DNA from: Brachybacterium sp. EE-P12
GTDB taxonomy: Bacteria > Actinomycetota > Actinomycetes > Actinomycetales > Dermabacteraceae
NCBI RefSeq assembly: GCF_003711805.1
Contig: NZ_QXCP01000005.1
Location: 1 to 64,000, forward strand
Direction of reading: 5' to 3'
DNA length: 64,000 nucleotides
Made by a program: the position numbers and the translations under genes
In this document: in pieces, positions 29,725-39,740 of the stretch
Layout: every line of letters begins with the position of its first letter
Position numbering within the stretch: position 1 is the first letter of the stretch
The notes under the pieces: generated by a model
The model's input: the letters and a program-made list of their open reading frames with translations, nothing else
Database searches by the model: none
What the model was told of the DNA's origin: nothing

Positions 29725-31623
29725 TCAGCCGCGGGAGCCGGAGCCCTCGTCGTCGGCCGGGCTCCCGCCCGCCCCGGCCGCCGGGGCGGCCGACCCCTCG
29801 GAGGAGGCGGCGGCGTCGCCGCGGCGGCGCGCCTTGTCCGCCGCCATCTTCTCGGCATCGGCGGCCGAGACCTCGACCACGGCCTCCACGGTGCGCAGCT
29901 CGAAGGCCTCGCCGTCGTGGCGGTCGACCGCCGAGTCCACCGCCTCCTCCAGCACGTGGCGCGCCAGACGGTTGCGGATGATCAGCGGGTCCTTCGAGAG
30001 GTCCTTCCAGATCGCCACGCACAGCAGGAGCATGACGAGCACGAACGGCAGGGAGGAGACGATCGTGATGTTCTGCAGGCCGTTGAGCGCCGCGGTGCGA
30101 TCGCTCCCGCCGGCCAGCAGCATGATCGCCGCGACCGCACCGGTGGCCACGCCCCAGAAGATCACGGAGCGACGGCTCGGCTCCTCCGCGCCGTGCTCGG
30201 ACAGGCCGCCCATGACGATCGAGGCGGAGTCCGCGCCGGTGACGAAGAAGATCGCGACCAGCACCACCGACAGGGCGATGAGGACCATCGCGATCACGCC
30301 GCCCACGGGCAGGGACTGGAGCAGCTCGAACAGGATCGAGTCGGTGACGATGTCCGGGACCCCGTCGACCAGCTGAGCGAGCATGCCGCCGGTGTCCTGC
30401 GCGCGCTCGGCGCGCTCCTGGAGGCCGATCGCCCCGCCGCCGAAGACGGAGAACCACAGCAGCGAGACCACCGAGGGGACCAGCAGCACGCCGACCACGA
30501 ACTGACGGATCGTGCGGCCGCGGGAGATCCTGCCGATGAACAGGCCCACGAAGGGCGACCAGGAGACCCACCACGCCCAGTAGAAGATCGTGTAGGAGCT
30601 CATCCACTCGGCGAGCGACTCGTCGCCGGAGGAAGCGGTGCGCGAGGCCATCTGCGGCAGGTCCGCGATGAATCCGCCCACCGCGTTGGGGATGATGTTG
30701 AGGATGAACAGAGTCGGTCCGCCGATGAAGACGATCACCGCGAGCACCACCGCGAGCACCATGTTGATGTTCGAGAGGTACTGGATGCCGCGCTCGATCC
30801 CGGAGACGGCCGAGGCGACGAAGCACGCGGTCAGGAACGCGATGATCAGCACCAGGACGGGGGAGGTGACGTCCTCCATCAGCCCGGAGGAGGTGAAGCC
30901 GCCGCCGATCTGCAGGGCGCCCAGGCCCAGCGAGCACGCCGAGCCGAACAGGGTCGCCAGGATCGCCAGGATGTTGATGACCTTGCCGCCGGCACCGCGC
31001 GTCGCCCGCTCCCCGAACAGGGGGGTGAACATCGAGGAGAACAGCTGGGAGCGTCCCAGCCGGTAGGTGCCGTAGGCCATGCCCAGGCCCACGATCGCGT
31101 ACATCGCCCACGGGTAGAGGGTCCAGTGGAACAGCGCGGTGCCCATCGCCGTGGTCGCGGCCTCGGGCGTCTGGCCCTCGACGGTGCCGGGCGGCGGGGA
31201 CATGTAGAAGTACAGCGGCTCGGCCACGCCGTTGAACATCAGGCCGATGCCCATGCCGGTGGCGAACATCATCGAGATCCACGAGGCGGTGCGGAACTGC
31301 GGGGTCTCCCCGTCCTTGCCCAGCGGGATCCGGCCGAACCGGCTGAACGCCACGACGAGCACGAAGAGCGTGAAGACCGTGGCGGCGATGACGTAGAGCC
31401 AGCTGAAGTTCTCCAGCACGCCGCCGAGGGCCTTCTCCGCCACGGTGCCGAGCGAGCTCGCGGAGACGATGCCCCACACGATGAAGCCCAGAGCGATGGC
31501 GCCGGCGCTGCCGAACACCACCCAGTCGGTCCCCGGGGAGGTCTGGGTCCCGCGTCGGCGTCGGGGTCGCGCTCTGCGGAGGTCGTGGACCAGATCCTTG
31601 GTGGTCTGAGTGTTCTGGCTCAT
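29725..31623 (-). CDS. BCCT-family betaine/choline transporter
   Basis: 632 residues with 12 predicted membrane helices between about 35 and 530. Family motifs: [34 protein letters not shown], and the BCCT signature region [29 protein letters not shown] proteins take up betaine, choline or related compatible solutes, usually with sodium. The C-terminal 90 residues are cytoplasmic, Ala/Glu/Arg-rich and end in a Gly/Ser tail; in related carriers such tails sense osmotic stress. ATG 31623 is chosen over longer open frame because [10 protein letters not shown] leads straight into the transporter. Substrate is inferred from family. Confidence 0.93.
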   Translation of the reverse strand: MSQNTQTTKDLVHDLRRARPRRRRGTQTSPGTDWVVFGSAGAIALGFIVWGIVSASSLGTVAEKALGGVLENFSWLYVIAATVFTLFVLVVAFSRFGRIPLGKDGETPQFRTASWISMMFATGMGIGLMFNGVAEPLYFYMSPPPGTVEGQTPEAATTAMGTALFHWTLYPWAMYAIVGLGMAYGTYRLGRSQLFSSMFTPLFGERATRGAGGKVINILAILATLFGSACSLGLGALQIGGGFTSSGLMEDVTSPVLVLIIAFLTACFVASAVSGIERGIQYLSNINMVLAVVLAVIVFIGGPTLFILNIIPNAVGGFIADLPQMASRTASSGDESLAEWMSSYTIFYWAWWVSWSPFVGLFIGRISRGRTIRQFVVGVLLVPSVVSLLWFSVFGGGAIGLQERAERAQDTGGMLAQLVDGVPDIVTDSILFELLQSLPVGGVIAMVLIALSVVLVAIFFVTGADSASIVMGGLSEHGAEEPSRRSVIFWGVATGAVAAIMLLAGGSDRTAALNGLQNITIVSSLPFVLVMLLLCVAIWKDLSKDPLIIRNRLARHVLEEAVDSAVDRHDGEAFELRTVEAVVEVSAADAEKMAADKARRRGDAAASSEGSAAPAAGAGGSPADDEGSGSRG

Positions 31624-31846
31624 GATGACGCCCCGGCGCACCGAGGACGGTGGGAGGAGGGGGCGCTCTCCTTTCGGGAAGGGGACGAGAACGAGCTCAC
31701 GATACGCCGGATCCAGGCCTCCGGTCGTCCGACGATCGGGCGTACGTGCGTCCGGGGGCCGGGATGTCGGCGAGATGTGCACGGCGCCGCCCCTCCCGGC
31801 AGGTCCGGGGGGCTGTGCGCCGTCCCGTCACCGCTCGGGCTCCCCG

Positions 31847-31852
31847 TACCAT
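31847..31852 (+). promoter_or_regulatory. candidate thrS -10 box
   Basis: TACCAT, about 57 bases before the thrS start; it would leave a leader of about 50 bases. The 285-base gap between the divergent BCCT and thrS starts holds no other gene and no T-box-like fold that I can see. Confidence 0.35.
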
Positions 31853-31908
31853 TCTCCGTGGAGCCGGCATCGTCGGCCGGCTCGACCCGAGAACGAAGGA
31901 GCACCCCC

Positions 31909-33909
31909 GTGGCCCAGATCGCCATCACCCTCGACGGAATCTCTCAGCACCTCGAGGAGGGCACCACGGGCACCGCGCTCTTCGAGCAGGCCCCCTCCGT
32001 CGTCGCCCTGCGCATCGACGGGGAGCTGCGCGACCTCGCGACCGTGCTCGAGGACGGCCAGAGCGTCGAGGGCGTGGACATCTCCAGCCCCGACGGGCTC
32101 TCGATCCTGCGCCACAGCGCCGCTCACGTGCTCGCCCAGGCCGTGCAGAGGACGAACCCCGACGCGAAGCTCGGGATCGGCCCGCCCATCACCGACGGCT
32201 TCTACTACGACTTCGACGTCGCCGAGCCCTTCACCCCCGAGTCGCTCAAGGCGCTCGAGAAGGAGATGACCCGGATCGTGAAGTCCGGGCAGCGCTTCGT
32301 GCGGCGCGAGATCACCGACGACGCCGCGCGGGCCGAGGAGGCCTCCGAGCCGTACAAGCTCGAGCTCATCGGCCTGAAGTCCTCGGCGGGAGATGCCGCC
32401 GAGGGGGCGAGCGTCGAGGTGGGCGAGGGCGGCCTGACCATGTACGACAACGTGGACAAGAAGGGCGAGGTGGTCTGGACCGACCTCTGCCGCGGCCCCC
32501 ACCTGCCCTCGACCAGGCTCATCGGCAACGGCTTCGCGCTGACCCGCTCCGCCGCCGCCTACTGGCGCGGCAGCGAGAAGAACCCGATGCTGCAGCGCGT
32601 CTACGGCACCGCCTGGCCCTCCAAGGAGGAGCTGCGCGCGCATCAGGAGCGGATCGCAGAGGCCGAGCGCCGCGACCACCGACGCCTCGGCAGCGAGCTG
32701 GACCTGTTCTCGTTCCCCGACGAGATCGGCTCCGGCCTGCCCGTCTTCCATCCCAAGGGCGCGATGATCCGGATGGAGATGGAGGACTACTCGAGGCGCC
32801 GTCACGTCGAGGCCGGCTACTCCTTCGTCTCCACCCCTCACATCACGAAGAAGAACCTCTTCGAGACCTCTCGACACCTGGAGTGGTACGCCGAGGGCAT
32901 GTACCCGCCCATGCACATGGACGAGGAGGTCGACGACGACGGCAACGTCACCAAGCAGGGCCAGGACTACTACCTCAAGCCCATGAACTGCCCGATGCAC
33001 AACCTCGTCTACCGCTCACGCGGCCGCTCCTATCGGGAGCTCCCCCTGCGGCTGTTCGAGTTCGGGCACGTCTACCGCTACGAGAAGTCGGGTGTGGTGC
33101 ACGGGCTCACCCGGGCGCGCGGCTTCACCCAGGACGACGCGCACATCTACACCACCCGCGAGCAGATGAAGGAGGAGCTCGCGAGCCTGCTGCAGTTCGT
33201 CCTGGACCTCCTGCGCGACTACGGGCTCGACGACTTCTACCTCGAGCTGTCCACCCGCGACCCGGAGAAGTCCGTGGGCGACGACGCGGCCTGGGAGGAG
33301 GCCACGGCCACCCTCGAGGAGGTCGCGGCCTCCTCGGGGCTCGAGCTCGTCCCGGATCCGGGCGGCGCCGCCTTCTACGGCCCCAAGATCTCAGTCCAGG
33401 CCAAGGACGCGATCGGGCGCACCTGGCAGCTCTCGACCATCCAGCTCGACTTCTTCGAGCCCGAGCTCTTCGAGCTCGAGTACACCGCCCCCGACGGCTC
33501 CCGGCAGCGGCCGGTCATGATCCACCGGGCCCTGTTCGGCTCGATCGAGCGCTTCTTCGGCGTGCTGCTCGAGCACTACGCCGGCGCCTTCCCGGTCTGG
33601 CTCGCGCCGGTCCAGGTCGTCGCGGTCCCGGTCGCCGCCGAGTACGTGCCCTATCTCGAGCAGGTCGCGGCGAAGCTGCGCGCCCGCGGTGTGCGGGTCG
33701 AGGTGGACGCCTCCGACGACCGCATGCAGAAGAAGATCCGCACCCACACCAAGGAGAAGGTGCCCTATCTCCTCATCGCCGGCGGCGAGGACCAGGCGGC
33801 CGGCGCGGTCTCCTTCCGGATGCGCGACGGCAGCCAGGACAACGGCATCGACGTCGACGTGGCCGTGGAGCGGATCGTCACCGCCATCGCGGACAAGGTG
33901 CAGGTGTGA
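31909..33909 (+). CDS. thrS: threonyl-tRNA synthetase
   Basis: 666 residues from GTG 31909, with gaaggag 8 bases upstream. Domains: N-terminal TGS (about 1-65), editing domain with [10 protein letters not shown] (about 72-230), class II catalytic core with [27 protein letters not shown] (motif 2) and [22 protein letters not shown] (motif 3), and a C-terminal anticodon domain. The zinc Cys of MNCPMH is present. The open frame extends far upstream, but that part is the reverse of the transporter gene. It is coupled to the HIT gene by a GTGA overlap. Confidence 0.97.
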   Translation: MAQIAITLDGISQHLEEGTTGTALFEQAPSVVALRIDGELRDLATVLEDGQSVEGVDISSPDGLSILRHSAAHVLAQAVQRTNPDAKLGIGPPITDGFYYDFDVAEPFTPESLKALEKEMTRIVKSGQRFVRREITDDAARAEEASEPYKLELIGLKSSAGDAAEGASVEVGEGGLTMYDNVDKKGEVVWTDLCRGPHLPSTRLIGNGFALTRSAAAYWRGSEKNPMLQRVYGTAWPSKEELRAHQERIAEAERRDHRRLGSELDLFSFPDEIGSGLPVFHPKGAMIRMEMEDYSRRRHVEAGYSFVSTPHITKKNLFETSRHLEWYAEGMYPPMHMDEEVDDDGNVTKQGQDYYLKPMNCPMHNLVYRSRGRSYRELPLRLFEFGHVYRYEKSGVVHGLTRARGFTQDDAHIYTTREQMKEELASLLQFVLDLLRDYGLDDFYLELSTRDPEKSVGDDAAWEEATATLEEVAASSGLELVPDPGGAAFYGPKISVQAKDAIGRTWQLSTIQLDFFEPELFELEYTAPDGSRQRPVMIHRALFGSIERFFGVLLEHYAGAFPVWLAPVQVVAVPVAAEYVPYLEQVAAKLRARGVRVEVDASDDRMQKKIRTHTKEKVPYLLIAGGEDQAAGAVSFRMRDGSQDNGIDVDVAVERIVTAIADKVQV

Positions 33910-34493
33910 GCTCGCAGGAGGAGCAGGGCGCCTCGCGTCCGGTCCTCGAGGACGCCCGCGACTTCGCGGGCGTCCCCGACGACACCGAGCGACTGTGGAC
34001 CCCGCACCGGATGGCGTACATCGGCGGCGAGAACAAGCCCGTCGACCCGCACGACGGGGAGCAGTGCCCCTTCTGCGCCGGCCCGCGCCGCAGCGACGAG
34101 GACGCCCTGATCGTCCACCGGGGCCGCACCGCCTACGCGATCCTGAACCTCTACCCCTACAACGCCGGCCACCTGCTGGTGTGCCCGTATCGGCACGTCT
34201 CGGACTACACGGAGCTGACGGAGGAGGAGGTGGCGGAGGTCGCCGAGATCACCCGCACCGCCATGCGCGTGATCCGGGAGGTCTCCGCCCCGGCCGGCTT
34301 CAACCTGGGCATGAACCAGGGAGAGGTCGCCGGCGCCGGGATCGCCGCGCACCTGCACCAGCACGTGGTGCCGCGCTGGGCGGGGGATGCGAACTTCCTG
34401 CCGATCGTCGCCCGCACCAAGGCCGTGCCGATCCTGCTGGCGGACACCCGCCGGCTCTACGCCGAGGCGTGGCCCGGCACCGGACGGCCCTGA
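33906..34493 (+). CDS. HIT-domain diadenosine polyphosphate phosphorylase/hydrolase-like
   Basis: 195 residues from GTG 33906, 4-base overlap with thrS. HIT motif [10 protein letters not shown], nucleoside-binding segment [22 protein letters not shown], and a Cys pair (CPFCAG) near residue 55. The same thrS neighbour in Mycobacterium tuberculosis (Rv2613c) is a diadenosine tetraphosphate phosphorylase, so a role in removing Ap4A made by synthetases is likely. Confidence 0.9.
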   Translation: MSSQEEQGASRPVLEDARDFAGVPDDTERLWTPHRMAYIGGENKPVDPHDGEQCPFCAGPRRSDEDALIVHRGRTAYAILNLYPYNAGHLLVCPYRHVSDYTELTEEEVAEVAEITRTAMRVIREVSAPAGFNLGMNQGEVAGAGIAAHLHQHVVPRWAGDANFLPIVARTKAVPILLADTRRLYAEAWPGTGRP

Positions 34494-34585
34494 GCTAGCA
34501 TGACCGGCGACGTCCAGGGGAAAGGACCGCGGTCCGGGCGCGGCCCCGCGAGGTCAGCGCACCGGGGGAGAGGCAGGGCCAGGCA

Positions 34586-35878
34586 GTGACCAGCTCGACC
34601 GGCGCCCCGACGCGCTCCGCGGATACCCCTCGCACCGCGGGCGGTGCGGACTACGGCTACGACATCGCACGGGTGGACCCGCGCGCGCCCGGACGCCTCG
34701 GCCCCGGGCACCGCCCGACGGGCCGGCCCCGACGGCGGTGGCTGCGATGGCTGCTGCTGGGGCTGTCCGTGCTGGCGCTGATCGCCTCGCTGATCGTGCT
34801 CTACGTCTTCGTGATCCTCCCGCTCGGCTTCGGGACCTCCCTGGTCGCCTTCACCGCGGCGCTGGTCCCGGTCGCACTCGTCTTCACCGCGGTGTGGTGG
34901 CTGGACCGGTACACGCCCCAGCCCCGCCTCTCCCTCGTCTACGCCTTCGCCTGGGGCGCGATCGGCTCGGTGCTGCTGTCGCTGTTCTTCGGCGGGTTCT
35001 TCGACGCCTGGATCTCCCCGCAGGACGAGACCGAGCTGATCGACTCCTTCCTCGGCGCCGCGGTGCAGGCCCCGATCGTCGAGGAGACGATGAAGTCCGC
35101 GGGCCTGTTCGGGCTGCTCGTGTGGGGCAGGCGCTACATCTCCGGCCCGCTGGACGGGGTGGTCTACGCCGCCCTGATCGCCGGAGGGTTCGCCTTCACC
35201 GAGAACATCCTCTACTTCAGCAACTCCTTCCACCAGGCGCAGGCCGCCGGATCGGTCGACGCCTTCTGGCAGACGTTCTTCCTGCGCGGGGTGCTCTCCC
35301 CGTTCGCCCACGTCTCCTTCACCTCGCTGTGCGGGCTCGGGATCGGGCTGGCCGCCGAGCGGCGCTCGCTGATGCTCTACTTCGGCCTGGGGCTCGGCGG
35401 TCTCTCGCTCGGCATGGTGCTGCATGCGCTGTGGAACGGCTCGGCCTTCTTCCTCCCCGTGGATCCGGAGGCGCCGCTGGCCGGCTTCCTGCGCTACTAC
35501 GTGAGCGTGCAGGTGCCGATCTTCCTGCTGCTGGTGGGGATCGTGCTCTTCCTGCGGCTGCGCGAGAAGCGGATCCTGCGCCGCCAGCTCGCCGAGTACG
35601 GCAGGGCCGGCTGGTTCTCGCCCGACGAGGTGCGGATGCTGGTCTCCATGCGCCGTCGACGGCGTGCGGAGGCATGGGCCGGGCGCCACGGCGCCGTGGC
35701 GAGGATGGGGATGCACGACCTGATCCGGGCGGCCGTGTCGCTGGGCATGGAGCGGCACAGCGTGCTGTTCGCCCGGCCGACGGCGAGGACCCGCGCCCGC
35801 GAGCGGGAGCTGCTCGAGCGGATCACCGCGGACCGTCGTCTGATCGGGGCTCTGACCGCGCCCGTCGTGCGCGGCTGA
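34586..35878 (+). CDS. PrsW-family intramembrane metalloprotease
   Basis: 430 residues with about 8 membrane helices. The PrsW motifs are present: IVEETMKSAGLFG (EExxK), GFAFTENILYF (FxxxE) and SPFAHVSFTSLCGLGIG, plus a second His in LGMVLHALWN. In Bacillus PrsW cuts an anti-sigma factor; no anti-sigma gene lies here, so the target is unknown. The N-terminal 50 residues are polar; the C-terminal 100 are cytoplasmic and Arg-rich. Start GTG 34586 shares bases with the stop of a short upstream frame (34500-34589). A candidate -10 TAGCAT is at 34496-34501. Confidence 0.88.
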   Translation: MTSSTGAPTRSADTPRTAGGADYGYDIARVDPRAPGRLGPGHRPTGRPRRRWLRWLLLGLSVLALIASLIVLYVFVILPLGFGTSLVAFTAALVPVALVFTAVWWLDRYTPQPRLSLVYAFAWGAIGSVLLSLFFGGFFDAWISPQDETELIDSFLGAAVQAPIVEETMKSAGLFGLLVWGRRYISGPLDGVVYAALIAGGFAFTENILYFSNSFHQAQAAGSVDAFWQTFFLRGVLSPFAHVSFTSLCGLGIGLAAERRSLMLYFGLGLGGLSLGMVLHALWNGSAFFLPVDPEAPLAGFLRYYVSVQVPIFLLLVGIVLFLRLREKRILRRQLAEYGRAGWFSPDEVRMLVSMRRRRRAEAWAGRHGAVARMGMHDLIRAAVSLGMERHSVLFARPTARTRARERELLERITADRRLIGALTAPVVRG

Positions 35879-35898
35879 GGGCTCCTCGCGCGTGCCAC

Positions 35899-35904
35899 TA
35901 GGAT
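35899..35904 (+). promoter_or_regulatory. candidate yebC -10 box
   Basis: TAGGAT, about 46 bases before the yebC ATG, which has a strong ggaaggagagag ribosome site. Confidence 0.4.
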
Positions 35905-35949
35905 GGGGCGGCGATCCGCCCTCCCAGGCGGACGATCGGAAGGAGAGAG

Positions 35950-36708
35950 ATGGCCGGGCATTCCAAGTGGGCGACCACCAAGCACAAGAAGGCTGCCCTC
36001 GATGCCAAGCGGGGCAAGCTGTTCGCCAAGCTGGTGAAGAACATCGAGGTCGCGGCGCGCATGGGCGGTCCTGACCCGGCCGGCAACCCGACCCTCTACG
36101 ACGCCATCCAGAAGGCGAAGAAGACCTCCGTCCCCAATGACAACATCGACCGCGCGGTCAAGCGCGGCGGCGGCCTCGACGGCGGCGGCGTCGACTACGA
36201 GACGCTGATGTACGAGGGCTACGCGCCGGGCGGCGTCGCGGTGCTGGTCGAGTGCCTCACCGACAACAAGAACCGGGCCGTCTCCGAGGTGCGCCTGGCC
36301 TTCAACCGCAACGGCGGGAACATGGCCGACTCGGGCTCGGTCTCCTACCTCTTCGAGCGCCGCGGCGTGGTCACGGTCGCGAAGGGCGAGCACACCGAGG
36401 ACGACCTGCTCGAGGTGGTCCTCGATGCCGGGGCGGAGGAGATCAACGACGAGGGCGAGGCCTTCGAGATCCTCTCCGAGGCCACCGACGTGGTGGCGGT
36501 ACGTTCGGCGCTCCAGGAGGCCGGGATCGACTACGAGAGCGCCGAGGCGCAGTTCGTGCCGACGATGCGCACGCCCGTGGACCTCGAGGGCGCGCAGAAG
36601 GCGCTTCGCCTCATCGACGCCCTCGAGGACAGCGACGACGTCCAGGCGGTGTACTCGAACCTCGACATCCCCGACGAGGTCGCGGCCCAGCTGGGCGAGG
36701 ACGAGTGA
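35950..36708 (+). CDS. yebC: YebC/TACO1-family protein
   Basis: 252 residues. It begins [28 protein letters not shown], diagnostic for the family, followed by [28 protein letters not shown]. The family is a long-recognised group of DNA-binding regulators; recent work on relatives also supports a role in translation of difficult sequences. The place just before ruvC is conserved in many bacteria. Confidence 0.96.
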   Translation: MAGHSKWATTKHKKAALDAKRGKLFAKLVKNIEVAARMGGPDPAGNPTLYDAIQKAKKTSVPNDNIDRAVKRGGGLDGGGVDYETLMYEGYAPGGVAVLVECLTDNKNRAVSEVRLAFNRNGGNMADSGSVSYLFERRGVVTVAKGEHTEDDLLEVVLDAGAEEINDEGEAFEILSEATDVVAVRSALQEAGIDYESAEAQFVPTMRTPVDLEGAQKALRLIDALEDSDDVQAVYSNLDIPDEVAAQLGEDE

Positions 36709-36781
36709 GCGGACGGGACGGCGCGGTGATCGCCGGTGCGAGCGCGCTGTCCCGTCGCGCCCGCGCGCACGCGAGGCGGGG

Positions 36782-37375
36782 ATGACCACGCTGCGCGTGC
36801 TCGGCATCGACCCGGGCCTGACCCGCTGCGGCATCGGCGTGGTCGACGCCCTGGGCGGGCGTCGGGCCCGGCTGGTCCACGCCGGCGTGATCCGCTCCGC
36901 CTCCGAGGCCCCGCTCGAGCGGCGGCTGCTCGTGATCGCTCACGGCCTGCGCGCCGCGCTCGAGGAGTTCGGGCCCGACGCCGTGGCCGTCGAGCGCGTG
37001 TTCAGCCAGGCCAACACCTCCACCGTGATCGGCACTGCGCAGGTCTCCGGGATCGCGCTGCTCGAGGCGCACGAGCGGGGGATCCCCGTCGCGCTGCACA
37101 CCCCCTCCGAGGTGAAGGCCGCCGTGACCGGCAGCGGCCGCGCCGACAAGAAGCAGATCCAGACGGTCCTGACGAAGCTGCTCGGGCTCGATGCGCCTCC
37201 GCAGCCCGCCGACGCCGCCGACGCCGTCGCGATCGCGCTGACCCAGCTGTGGCGCGGCGGCGGGCCGGTCGCCCTGGATCGCAGCGGCGGGGCGCGCACG
37301 AGCGCCCAGGCCGTGTGGGCCGAGGCCGAGCGCAGGGCCCGACGCGCCCGGGAACGCTCGACCTCCCGCCAGTGA
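36782..37375 (+). CDS. ruvC: Holliday junction endonuclease RuvC
   Basis: 197 residues from ATG 36782 with gaggcgggg upstream. RNase H-like fold with catalytic acids: GIDPGLTRCG (Asp), VAVERVFSQANTSTVIGTAQVSG (Glu) and the C-terminal PADAADAVAIAL (two Asp). SGRADKKQIQ is also typical. It cuts four-way junctions during recombination with RuvAB. The Arg-rich C-terminal tail of 30 residues extends past the usual end. Confidence 0.97.
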   Translation: MTTLRVLGIDPGLTRCGIGVVDALGGRRARLVHAGVIRSASEAPLERRLLVIAHGLRAALEEFGPDAVAVERVFSQANTSTVIGTAQVSGIALLEAHERGIPVALHTPSEVKAAVTGSGRADKKQIQTVLTKLLGLDAPPQPADAADAVAIALTQLWRGGGPVALDRSGGARTSAQAVWAEAERRARRARERSTSRQ

Positions 37376-37389
37376 TCGAACAGGTGTTC

Positions 37390-37395
37390 TAGGGT
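37390..37395 (+). promoter_or_regulatory. ruvA -10 box, probable leaderless start
   Basis: TAGGGT ends 6 bases before GTG 37402. No ribosome site. It allows ruvAB to be transcribed apart from yebC-ruvC. Confidence 0.5.
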
Positions 37396-37401
37396 GGTCC
37401 C

Positions 37402-38007
37402 GTGATCGCATCCCTGACCGGGCGGGTCGTCCGCCTCGACCTCGACGCCCTCGTGCTCGAGGTGGCCGGCATCGGCTATCTCGTGCGCACCACGCCGCAG
37501 GCCCTGGCCGCCACTCGCCACGGGGCCGAGCTCACCCTGCACACCGAGCTCGTCGTCCGCGAGGACTCCCTGACCCTGTACGGCTTCCCCGAGCCGGAGG
37601 AGGCGGAGACCTTCCGCATCGTGCAGTCCGTCTCCGGGATCGGACCGCGCACCGCCCTCGCCGTGCTCGCCGTGCTCGCTCCCGAGGAGCTGCGTCGCGC
37701 CGTCGCGGAGCAGGACACGAAGACCATCACCCGCACCCCGGGCATCGGTCCGAAGGTCGCCGGACGGATGCTCCTGGAGCTCGGAGGGAAGCTGCCTGCC
37801 CCGTCCGCGCCCGCGACCCCGGCGCCTGACGTCGCCCCGACGGCGGGCGGCCCCGACGCCGACGTGGTGGAGGCGCTCGTCGGACTGGGCTGGGCGGAGA
37901 AGGCCGCTCGCGGCGCCGTCGAGTCCGCCCGGACGGAGGGCGGGGAGCAGCTCGACGCGGCCACGCTGCTGCGCACCGCGCTGCGCGGCCTCGGGGGTCA
38001 CCGGTGA
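37402..38007 (+). CDS. ruvA: Holliday junction branch-migration protein RuvA
   Basis: 201 residues. N-terminal OB-fold ([28 protein letters not shown]), two helix-hairpin-helix motifs ([32 protein letters not shown]) and a C-terminal RuvB-contact domain ([13 protein letters not shown]). A flexible Pro/Ala linker lies at about 133-150. It overlaps ruvB by 4 bases (GTGA). Confidence 0.97.
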   Translation: MIASLTGRVVRLDLDALVLEVAGIGYLVRTTPQALAATRHGAELTLHTELVVREDSLTLYGFPEPEEAETFRIVQSVSGIGPRTALAVLAVLAPEELRRAVAEQDTKTITRTPGIGPKVAGRMLLELGGKLPAPSAPATPAPDVAPTAGGPDADVVEALVGLGWAEKAARGAVESARTEGGEQLDAATLLRTALRGLGGHR

Positions 38008-39095
38008 CCGGAAACGGCGTCGGCCCCTCGGGCGCAGTCGGCACCGAGGGGGCAGCGGAAGGGCCCGGGGCGGTGACGAGCCCCGAGTCGATGCCGCCCG
38101 AGCGCACCGCCGAGGCGGCCCTGCGCCCGCGTCGGCTCGAGGAGTTCGTGGGTCAGCAGGTGGTCCGGGACCAGCTCTCGCTCGTGCTCGACGCCGCCGC
38201 CGCACGCGGCGGAGCACCCGAGCACATGCTGCTCTCCGGCCCGCCCGGCCTCGGCAAGACCACGCTCGCGATGATCATCGCCGCGGAGCTGTCGGCCCCG
38301 CTGCGGATCACCTCGGGGCCCGCGATCCAGCACGCCGGCGATCTCGCCGCGATCCTCTCCTCGCTCGACGAGGGCGAGGTGCTCTTCCTCGACGAGATCC
38401 ACCGCCTGGCCCGTCCCGCCGAGGAGATGCTCTACATCGCGATGGAGGACTTCCGGGTCGACGTCGTGGTCGGCAAGGGTGTCGGCGCCACGTCGATCCC
38501 GCTGGACCTGCCGCCCTTCACCGTCGTCGGCGCGACCACCCGTGCGGGTCTGCTGCCCGCCCCGCTGCGGGACCGCTTCGGATTCATCGGCCATCTGGAC
38601 TTCTACGGCGCCGAGGAGCTGCGCGAGGTCGTGCGCCGCTCCGCCGTGCGGCTCGAGGTCGAGCTCGAGGACCGGGCCGCGGAGGAGATCGCCTCCCGCT
38701 CGCGCGGCACGCCCCGGATCGCGAACCGGCTGCTGCGCCGCGTACGGGACTGGGCGCAGGTGCGGGGCAGCGGCGCTCTCGATCTCGGTGCCGCCAAGGA
38801 GGCGCTGCGGGTCTACGAGGTCGACGAGCGGGGCCTGGACCGGCTGGACCGCGCGGTGCTGAACGCGCTGTGCGGCCGCTTCGCGGGAGGGCCCGTCGGC
38901 CTGTCCACCCTCGCCGTCGCGGTGGGGGAGGAGACCGAGACGGTCGAGACGATGGTCGAGCCGTATCTCGTGCGCGAGGGCTTCCTGCTGCGGACCCCTC
39001 GCGGGCGCGCCGCCGCCCCAGCGGCCTGGGAGCACCTCGGCCTCACCCCGCCCGAGGGACCGGAGGGCACCGCGCCGATGCTCGGCCGCTTCTGA
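38004..39095 (+). CDS. ruvB: Holliday junction helicase motor RuvB
   Basis: 363 residues. AAA+ ATPase: Walker [18 protein letters not shown], Walker [11 protein letters not shown], sensor 1 [11 protein letters not shown], arginine finger region [14 protein letters not shown], and a C-terminal winged helix with [10 protein letters not shown] 35-residue Gly/Glu-rich leader precedes the conserved [14 protein letters not shown]. Forms the ring motor that drives branch migration on RuvA. Confidence 0.97.
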   Translation: MTGNGVGPSGAVGTEGAAEGPGAVTSPESMPPERTAEAALRPRRLEEFVGQQVVRDQLSLVLDAAAARGGAPEHMLLSGPPGLGKTTLAMIIAAELSAPLRITSGPAIQHAGDLAAILSSLDEGEVLFLDEIHRLARPAEEMLYIAMEDFRVDVVVGKGVGATSIPLDLPPFTVVGATTRAGLLPAPLRDRFGFIGHLDFYGAEELREVVRRSAVRLEVELEDRAAEEIASRSRGTPRIANRLLRRVRDWAQVRGSGALDLGAAKEALRVYEVDERGLDRLDRAVLNALCGRFAGGPVGLSTLAVAVGEETETVETMVEPYLVREGFLLRTPRGRAAAPAAWEHLGLTPPEGPEGTAPMLGRF

Positions 39096-39160
39096 TCCCG
39101 GGGGCCTGACCCCGGGTGCGCTGTGCACCACCCCTGGGAGGCGTGCGGAGGGTCGGCGGG

Positions 39161-39166
39161 TACAGT
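39161..39166 (+). promoter_or_regulatory. yajC -10 box
   Basis: TACAGT, about 79 bases before the yajC start; it likely drives yajC-secD-secF-apt. Confidence 0.45.
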
Positions 39167-39244
39167 AGGGCGGTCAGTCGCCCGCGGCAGGCCCGCCCCG
39201 TGCACGAGCACGGCGTGCAGGGGCTGTCCGTCGAGAGGAATTAC

Positions 39245-39637
39245 GTGGAACTCCTTCCCATCCTGCTCATCTTCGCCGTGATGATGCTGCCCCTGCTCTT
39301 CCTGTCCAACCGGCAGCGCAAGGCGCAGGCGAAGCAGCAGGAGCTGGTCAAGCAGCTCGGTGTCGGTGACGAGGTGCGCACCCACTCCGGCTTCTACGGC
39401 CTGATCGTCGAGTCCTACGACGACGTCGTGGTGCTCGAGTCCGAGGACGGCACGCAGACCAAGTGGGCCCGCATGGCGATCGCCATGTCCGTCGACCCGA
39501 TCGAGCCCGCGGACGGCGAGACCCTCGAGGGCGAGACGGCCGAGGACGCGCAGGACTCCGCATCCTCCGACCAGATCCCCGGTGTCACCGTGACCGACGA
39601 GGACCCGCGCGAGGACGGCACCGCCCGCGATCGCTGA
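39245..39637 (+). CDS. yajC: preprotein translocase subunit YajC
   Basis: 130 residues from GTG 39245, with gagagg 6 bases upstream; no ATG fits. One membrane helix (about 4-22), then NRQRKAQAKQQELVKQLGVGDEVRTHSGFYGLIV, the family core, and an acidic tail. YajC is an accessory part of the SecDF complex, encoded next. A GC hairpin (gcgcggggc / gccccgcgc, 39680-39703) lies between it and secD. Confidence 0.93.
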   Translation: MELLPILLIFAVMMLPLLFLSNRQRKAQAKQQELVKQLGVGDEVRTHSGFYGLIVESYDDVVVLESEDGTQTKWARMAIAMSVDPIEPADGETLEGETAEDAQDSASSDQIPGVTVTDEDPREDGTARDR

Positions 39638-39740
39638 GCCCCCGCGCCCAGCGCGCCGCGCACCCGAGTGCGCACGACAGCGCGGGGCCTCCTCGCCCCG
39701 CGCACCCCTCCCTGGCCCGTCGTCCTGAGGAACCCCCACC

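Noticed and set aside
29917-31908. In-frame extension of thrS by 664 codons
   Set aside because: It reads His/Asp/Arg-rich sequence antisense to the BCCT gene; the TGS domain starts at 31909, behind a good ribosome site.
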